Source: Phycisphaerae bacterium
GTDB lineage: Bacteria > Planctomycetota > Phycisphaerae > SM23-33
NCBI GenBank assembly: GCA_011050235.1
Contig: DRGC01000017.1
Span: 1 to 64,000, forward strand
Length of the DNA: 64,000 nt
Direction of reading: 5' to 3'
In this document: positions 59,857 to 64,000 of the stretch, piece by piece
How positions within the stretch are numbered: position 1 is the first letter of the stretch
How the letters are laid out: each line of letters opens with the position of its first letter
Made by a program: the position numbers and the translations under genes
Notes under the pieces: model-generated
Database searches by the model: none
What the model was told of the DNA's origin: nothing
The model's input: the letters and a program-made list of their open reading frames with translations, nothing else

Positions 59857-59920
59857 AAACTCCGTCCGCCATATTCTACCGGCACTTACGAACATTGCCG
59901 TCTCATGCCTCCGGCGCTGC
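59853..59920 (+). repeat. Dispersed repeat R1, copy e
   Basis: CTGAAAACTCCGTCCGCCAT, ATTCTACCGGCACTTACGAA, CATTGCCGTCTCATGCCTCC, then GGCGCTGCC. It supplies the stop codon of the preceding aminotransferase gene. Confidence 0.85.
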
Positions 59921-60036
59921 CCAGCGCTGTCTCCGTAAGGGCTGTAGCCTGCGTTCGCGCAGAGGGCCAAGATCGCGCCCGCAATGGGTGTGACTTCTGT
60001 TGGTGCTTTGATATATATAAGTGACAGGAGAATGTT

Positions 60037-62160
60037 ATGTCAAAACCATGCGATGAATCCGCTCACTTCGTTCTCGGCAACGACAGAGCAGAGCTGAAGA
60101 TCGACAACAAGACCGGCTTCATACGGGACATCTTCAGCAAGGAAACGGGCCTCCACCACAAGACTGAGTTGTCCGGCATCTGGCCATTCGGTCTGAGGAT
60201 GGGTGACGGCTACGCCCCGGACCTGCTGCGTGTGCAGATCGATGCCTCGCAGGCGTGCGCTGACCAGGAGATGACGTACGAGATCGTGTCGACACACGGC
60301 GGCAGTGCGCTTCGCATGACCTACGACAACATGCTCACGACAGGGGGTTTCGCATCGGGAATCAAGCTCACCGTCAACATCGCCCTGGATGATGATGCGG
60401 ATTATTTCCTGATCACGGCCAACGTTGAGAACCACGGAAAGTACGACATCACCAACATCTTCTCGGGATGGGGTGGGCTGGTCGCGGGATCGTCCAGGGA
60501 GAAGGAGCACCTGGCGGTGCCGGAATGGAATATGGGTACGATCTACCACAATCCGGCCACGTTCTTTCCGGACCGGGAAGTCTTCGGATACCCGATTTAC
60601 GGCAGCCGGGGCGCCCTGACCGCGGGCTGGCTGGACCTTTACTCCGACGAGGGCGGCATTGGCATCGGGTATGTGAACAAGCAGCAGTTGATGATGTATT
60701 TCGTTGCTCAATCATGTCCGCGCATTCCAACCAAGCTGGGCGCGCCCAAGGAAGAGGGCCTTGCGTTCAACTGGCAACTGCTGAACCTGCTTCATGACAA
60801 GTCGACGGAGATGCTCGCCACGGTCGGCGGCGTATATCCGATCCGACCTGGCGAGAGCTTCAGCACCGACGCGTGGATCCTTGCCCCTCACACCGGCGAC
60901 TGGCACAGGATGGCCGATATTTACCGGGCAGAATACGAAAAGGCTTTTGCCGGCGACTTCACGAACTGGGAAGACACGAATGATGAGGCCAAGAAGATTG
61001 ATCTGTCCGTATTCCGTACGGTCCATGTCAAAGAGGAATCACCGGAAGGATTCCGGGCCGTGGCGCCGGCAGTGAAGGAGTTGATAGACACCTCCGGTGT
61101 TGCGCCGGAGAACCTGATGGTCTCACTGCTGGTCTTCTGGCAAGAAGCGCCTCTCTATTTCCCGGACCATTTCCCGTGCGGCCGGGCCAATGCCGACCAA
61201 GCAATCGCCGAGTTCAGGAAGACCGTTTCCGACATCCGCGCCATGGGTGTGCAGACGGTCATGCTTCTGACCCACCTGTTCTATAACCATCCCAAAGCCG
61301 TTGACTACGTTCCGGAGGCGGAGACCGATTATGACCACGCCAACACATCCTGGAACCAAATCGGGAACGTCGCCTGCGTTGAGCAGACTGAATGGCAGGA
61401 CCTGTGGACCAACAGCTACATCCCAGGCTTCTATTCGGTAGACGTCAGCGGGCTGCTGCTGGACCAGGGACCGGTTGCCCACCTGGTCTGTGCGAACCCG
61501 CACCATGTGCACGGGTCCGATACCGCCAAGATGCTCGGTTCGTTTTCTCGCGGGACGGACATGCAGATCAAGGCGCTGAGGGAGGGATTCGGGGACCGGG
61601 GTTGTTTTCTCTGGTCCGAGTGCTCGGGCGATATCCCCACGCGCAACGTAGACATGTGGGCTGCCAGCACCGGCGCGGCTGACGCAAAGGAGCCGGGGAC
61701 GGCCCGCACCATGGACATCGTGCGATACGCATTTCCGTACCGACTGTGTTCGTATGCAGCATTCCTGGAAAACTGGACCGCTGCGAATGTGAACGAGTGC
61801 CTGGTCAAGTCCTATGTCGCGGGTGGGTACTTCGGGTTCGACATCAAGACGGGCTGGCCGCGCGAGCTGGACGAAGCGATCTCGCAATACCTCAGGATAC
61901 GCAAGGAACTCCGCGACAAAGCGGCTCCCGGTTACCCGCAGGGCTTCAAGGACACGATAGGCCTCGCGGTGGGTGACGACGACCTGGTCGTGCGCGTTTA
62001 CGCCGGCCAAGACGGGCTGACTGTTGTCTACTATGCCAGGGAAGACGTCGACACCACGATCGAGGTCGAGATGGGTCTTCTGGGACTTCCGGATCGAACC
62101 GATAGGTTCTCCGTCAGCCTCAAGAAGGATGAGGCCGATTACAGGATTATCGGGGCCTGA
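60037..62160 (+). CDS. Large glycoside-hydrolase-like protein (DUF6259-like)
   Basis: 707 residues with CAGGAG just upstream of ATG 60037. The first 260 residues are beta-rich ('FVLGNDRAELKIDNKTGFIRD', 'KLTVNIALDDDADYFLI'), as in the N-terminal super-sandwich of many glycosidases. Residues about 270-600 have the pattern of a TIM barrel with 'GDWHRMADIYRAEYEKAF', 'MGVQTVMLLTHLFYNHPKAV' and 'RGCFLWSECSGDIPTRNVDM', where Glu and Asp are candidate acid/base and nucleophile. I think it resembles the DUF6259 family, but this is from memory of the pattern. There is no signal peptide, so its substrate would be internalised. It is preceded by an AT-rich TATATATAA stretch. Confidence 0.7.
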   Translation: MSKPCDESAHFVLGNDRAELKIDNKTGFIRDIFSKETGLHHKTELSGIWPFGLRMGDGYAPDLLRVQIDASQACADQEMTYEIVSTHGGSALRMTYDNMLTTGGFASGIKLTVNIALDDDADYFLITANVENHGKYDITNIFSGWGGLVAGSSREKEHLAVPEWNMGTIYHNPATFFPDREVFGYPIYGSRGALTAGWLDLYSDEGGIGIGYVNKQQLMMYFVAQSCPRIPTKLGAPKEEGLAFNWQLLNLLHDKSTEMLATVGGVYPIRPGESFSTDAWILAPHTGDWHRMADIYRAEYEKAFAGDFTNWEDTNDEAKKIDLSVFRTVHVKEESPEGFRAVAPAVKELIDTSGVAPENLMVSLLVFWQEAPLYFPDHFPCGRANADQAIAEFRKTVSDIRAMGVQTVMLLTHLFYNHPKAVDYVPEAETDYDHANTSWNQIGNVACVEQTEWQDLWTNSYIPGFYSVDVSGLLLDQGPVAHLVCANPHHVHGSDTAKMLGSFSRGTDMQIKALREGFGDRGCFLWSECSGDIPTRNVDMWAASTGAADAKEPGTARTMDIVRYAFPYRLCSYAAFLENWTAANVNECLVKSYVAGGYFGFDIKTGWPRELDEAISQYLRIRKELRDKAAPGYPQGFKDTIGLAVGDDDLVVRVYAGQDGLTVVYYAREDVDTTIEVEMGLLGLPDRTDRFSVSLKKDEADYRIIGA

Positions 62161-62441
62161 GGTAGTCGACTCCTTATACAAGGACTAGCTCTGCTTTCCT
62201 CAGCCGCCTTGTTCATCTCGTCCTCCAACAAGAATGAACGCCGATCCCATACGCGCATCCTTCTGCTCCTATCGTATCCAGATTCCTCAATCCAACCCTT
62301 GAGACGTTCTATCCGGCTAGCCAGTTCGTCGTGCGTCCCGGGGGTCCCCCAAACATACGTGACCTCGCTAGGGTGAAAATCTGGTGCTGCCGCTGTAACT
62401 TCCAGCGCCAGCCAGAGAGGCAAAGAAGGGGATGAGCGCAA
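62139..62441 (-). pseudogene. Protein-coding fragment cut off by repeat R2
   Basis: A 100-residue frame with protein-like composition (SLPLWLALEVTAAAPDFHP, TYVWGTPGTHDELASRIERL, 'MRVWDRRSFLLEDEMNKAAE'). The only start is TTG. The frame continues upstream into repeat R2, whose hairpin begins 7 bp away, so the 5' part of a gene seems to have been lost. It overlaps the end of the convergent glycosidase-like gene by 22 nt. It could also be a small real gene. Confidence 0.4.
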
Positions 62442-62816
62442 ACTAAAGGGCTCTGGAATCTTCTCCAGAGCCCAATAGCGGGGGTCCGATTCGCTACCCG
62501 TCTCATCAGGAGAGCGTTCTGGAAACGGTTCCGTCGCGCAGCATGATCACCTGGTTCTCCGTCCCGATCCTATGCTTCTCAATCCCTTAGCGATCGGATG
62601 AGCCTTGGAACCATACGATCTGGCCCATGATCCAGGACCCAGTTCCGGCCCGGATGGGGTCTTCGGGAGGGACAGGTGTTCCATGAACGAGTTGATGAAC
62701 GAAAGGCAAAAGGATGGTATTCTCCCAGGAGACCAGTTGCTCAATCCGGCTCCGGACGATAGGCCGAGACGAGCGTGGCCACTCATTGTGCCGAAGACCT
62801 GTTAGGAGTGGACAAC
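62161..62816. other. Intergenic region with gene fragment and repeat R2
   Basis: 656 bp. The first 280 bp hold the minus-strand coding fragment, then R2 copy 2 (62448-62676), then about 140 bp leading to the last complete gene. Short frames inside R2 are repeat-encoded and not genes. Confidence 0.6.
62448..62676 (+). repeat. Dispersed repeat R2, copy 2, with hairpin
   Basis: It begins with GGGCTCTGGA, a 6-nt loop, and TCCAGAGCCC (62448-62473), then CCAATAGCGGG, a GATTCGCTACC box, and the rest as in copy 1. The stem sequence differs from copy 1 (GGGACCTGGAG) but stays complementary. Confidence 0.85.
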
Positions 62817-63767
62817 ATGGGATTCTGGGAGCGTCTGCTGGTGGGTATGTACGACGAACTGGCGCGCCGGTGGCGGGCTAACAGTGCCCGACGCGACGCC
62901 GAGCGGGGATATCACTGGTCGGCCGCGTGTCAGTATAAGGATATTGGGCTCAAACGGGAGGCCTGTGAATGCTATCTGAAGGCCATCGAGAGCAGTTCGG
63001 ACTGGCCCTACGCGGCTGACGCAATCCGGCTTTTCGACGAACTTGGCGACGGCGTAGGCATCGGGCGCGCTGTGACCGCGTATCTGTCGAGATGCTCGTG
63101 CGCGCCTACGCTCCCGTCGAATGGCATACTCGCGCTCAGGAAATACGGCAAACTCCGGCAGTTTGTTGACGAGTTGAACGGGCCCCGTTTCGACGCGGCA
63201 TTTCCTGAGGTGTTCTCGGTCGTTGCTGACGAGTTGAGGAGGTCCGGCGAGCTTCGACTCGCAGTCCAGGTCTACATTCTAGCTAGTTCGCGTGCGTCAG
63301 GATTGCGGGACGACTCGTTTCGAAAGGTGCCGCTATGGCATGCGCTGGACTGTTGCTATGAGGACCGTGACCGGGTCAAGGCGCTGGAGATCGCCATAGA
63401 ACTGTTCCGGCTGGACGGTCTGTTTATCATTCACCTCGAAATGCTTCGGAGGCTTGGGATCCTAGAGCCGCTCGCAGAACATACCTGTGACGTGAACCCC
63501 GACCTCCTTCAGGACCTGCTTGGTCGCTTGCTCGAGTGGGTCGACCCATGCTATGAATTTGGTGGCTTCGACGCTGAAGCGCTGACAAGGCTCGGAGGCC
63601 CAACTGATCCGTTTGAGCAGTATGAAGATGTCATGGACCTCGCACTCCGTACCTACGAGAAGTCTCACGACCGGCCAGTGTACCTACTGGAGCAACTTCT
63701 ACACTGGTATGGGCGAATAGACAAGAAGGAGAAGATGGCCGAGATCGAGAAGATGCTCGACAATTGA
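62817..63767 (+). CDS. Helical-repeat protein of unknown function
   Basis: 316 residues starting at ATG 62817, with AGGAG 8 nt upstream. It is all-helical with TPR/SEL1-like pairs ('HWSAACQYKDIGLKREACEC YL', 'VKALEIAIELFRLDG') and several Cys. No signal peptide or catalytic motif is seen. The first helix MGFWERLLVGMYDELARRWR may bind a membrane or partner. The gene has R2 upstream and is followed by 126 bp to the end of a convergent ABC ATPase gene. I do not recognise the protein; its length and repeats suggest a scaffolding or bacterial defence-associated helper at most. Confidence 0.75.
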   Translation: MGFWERLLVGMYDELARRWRANSARRDAERGYHWSAACQYKDIGLKREACECYLKAIESSSDWPYAADAIRLFDELGDGVGIGRAVTAYLSRCSCAPTLPSNGILALRKYGKLRQFVDELNGPRFDAAFPEVFSVVADELRRSGELRLAVQVYILASSRASGLRDDSFRKVPLWHALDCCYEDRDRVKALEIAIELFRLDGLFIIHLEMLRRLGILEPLAEHTCDVNPDLLQDLLGRLLEWVDPCYEFGGFDAEALTRLGGPTDPFEQYEDVMDLALRTYEKSHDRPVYLLEQLLHWYGRIDKKEKMAEIEKMLDN

Positions 63768-63893
63768 CAGTGGTGACGACCGTCGATGTCAGTTGAGGCA
63801 CTGGCCCGTCAACCTGGAGCAGGTCTAGGGGAGCAGGTCAAGAACTGAGATCACAGGTTGTTTGAACTTGGTGATGGATGGAAATCATTGGCT

Positions 63894-64000
63894 CACAGGA
63901 AGAGGTCTTTGAGTTTCGCCTTGTCCTCCTTCAGTTCCTCTGGCTGGCCCTCGAACGCGATCTTGCCGAGCTTCATCGAGTAGACCCGGTGGCAGATATC
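63894..64000 (-). CDS. ABC ATPase C-terminus, LivF-like (cut by window edge)
   Basis: Only the last 35 residues are visible, ending at TGA 63896-63894. The sequence CHRVYSMKLGKIAFEGQPEE then LKEDKAKLKDLFL matches the C-terminal tail of branched-chain amino acid ABC transporter ATPases (LivF/LivG: 'R.YVME.G.I..EG...EL..D...R..YL'). The gene continues to the right. Confidence 0.72.

Noticed and set aside
62547-62805. Small frames reading through R2 at 44 kb and 62 kb that give similar peptides (for example GPSSGPDGVF)
   Set aside because: Their similarity comes from the repeat DNA; they occur in several frames and lack start signals, so I do not treat them as conserved proteins.

Overview
The window is a GC-rich bacterial chromosome segment. 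It most likely comes from the phylum Planctomycetota (Phycisphaerae-like), probably an environmental or metagenome-assembled genome. This is inferred from gene content, not from a marker gene: several sulfatases, repeated Gfo/Idh/MocA oxidoreductases and xylose-isomerase-like TIM barrels, URO-D-like methyltransferases, very large beta-rich secreted proteins, DUF362, ELWxxDGT repeats, and many short intergenic repeats. I found no rRNA, tRNA or CRISPR array.

Left part (1-13 kb). A minus-strand MoxR / DUF58 / BatA-type operon runs off the left edge. Divergent from it are two secreted paralogues of about 1,490 and 674 aa; the larger looks like the smaller one split by a TPR/coiled-coil/secretin-N-like insert. 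Two URO-D superfamily proteins follow, convergent around a heptamer-repeat hairpin. An FkbM methyltransferase (minus) and a family-2 glycosyltransferase (plus) lead into the dTDP-L-rhamnose genes rmlA-rmlC-rmlD-rmlB (14.0-17.4 kb).

Middle part (17-31 kb). A malectin-sulfatase fusion is followed on the minus strand by three Gfo/Idh/MocA dehydrogenases and a TIM-barrel isomerase, which look like one sugar-oxidation unit. Then comes a compact histidine operon: hisG, hisC (with an extra C-terminal HAD-like tail), hisB (dehydratase only), hisH, hisF, a hisA-hisI-hisE triple fusion, and hisD. It is preceded by a near-consensus sigma-70 promoter, a 22-codon leader peptide with a His-rich core, mutually exclusive hairpins and an intrinsic terminator, that is, a complete transcription attenuator. 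This is the best-supported regulatory discovery in the window.

Right part (31-64 kb). The genes look like carbohydrate catabolism: an orphan glycyl-radical enzyme, a GH29 fucosidase, FGly-type sulfatases, an aldo/keto reductase, a sugar isomerase, a beta-propeller lipoprotein, an amidohydrolase, and a five-gene sugar ABC importer operon with a TPR lipoprotein and an enlarged MalF-type permease. Then come an ELWxxDGT/HEAT protein, a DUF362 protein, an IdeS/Mac-like membrane-anchored cysteine peptidase, a Thr-type sulfatase-like hydrolase, a DegT/DnrJ aminotransferase and a large glycosidase-like protein. The end of a LivF-like ATPase enters from the right edge.

From about 36 kb onward most intergenic spaces carry copies of a mosaic dispersed repeat family (called R1, R2, R3 here), including a hairpin whose stem changes compensatorily between copies. 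These spaces also hold gene fragments: a frameshifted integrase N-terminus, a C-terminal protein tail, and a gene piece abutting a repeat. All functions are read from motifs and context; no database search was possible.
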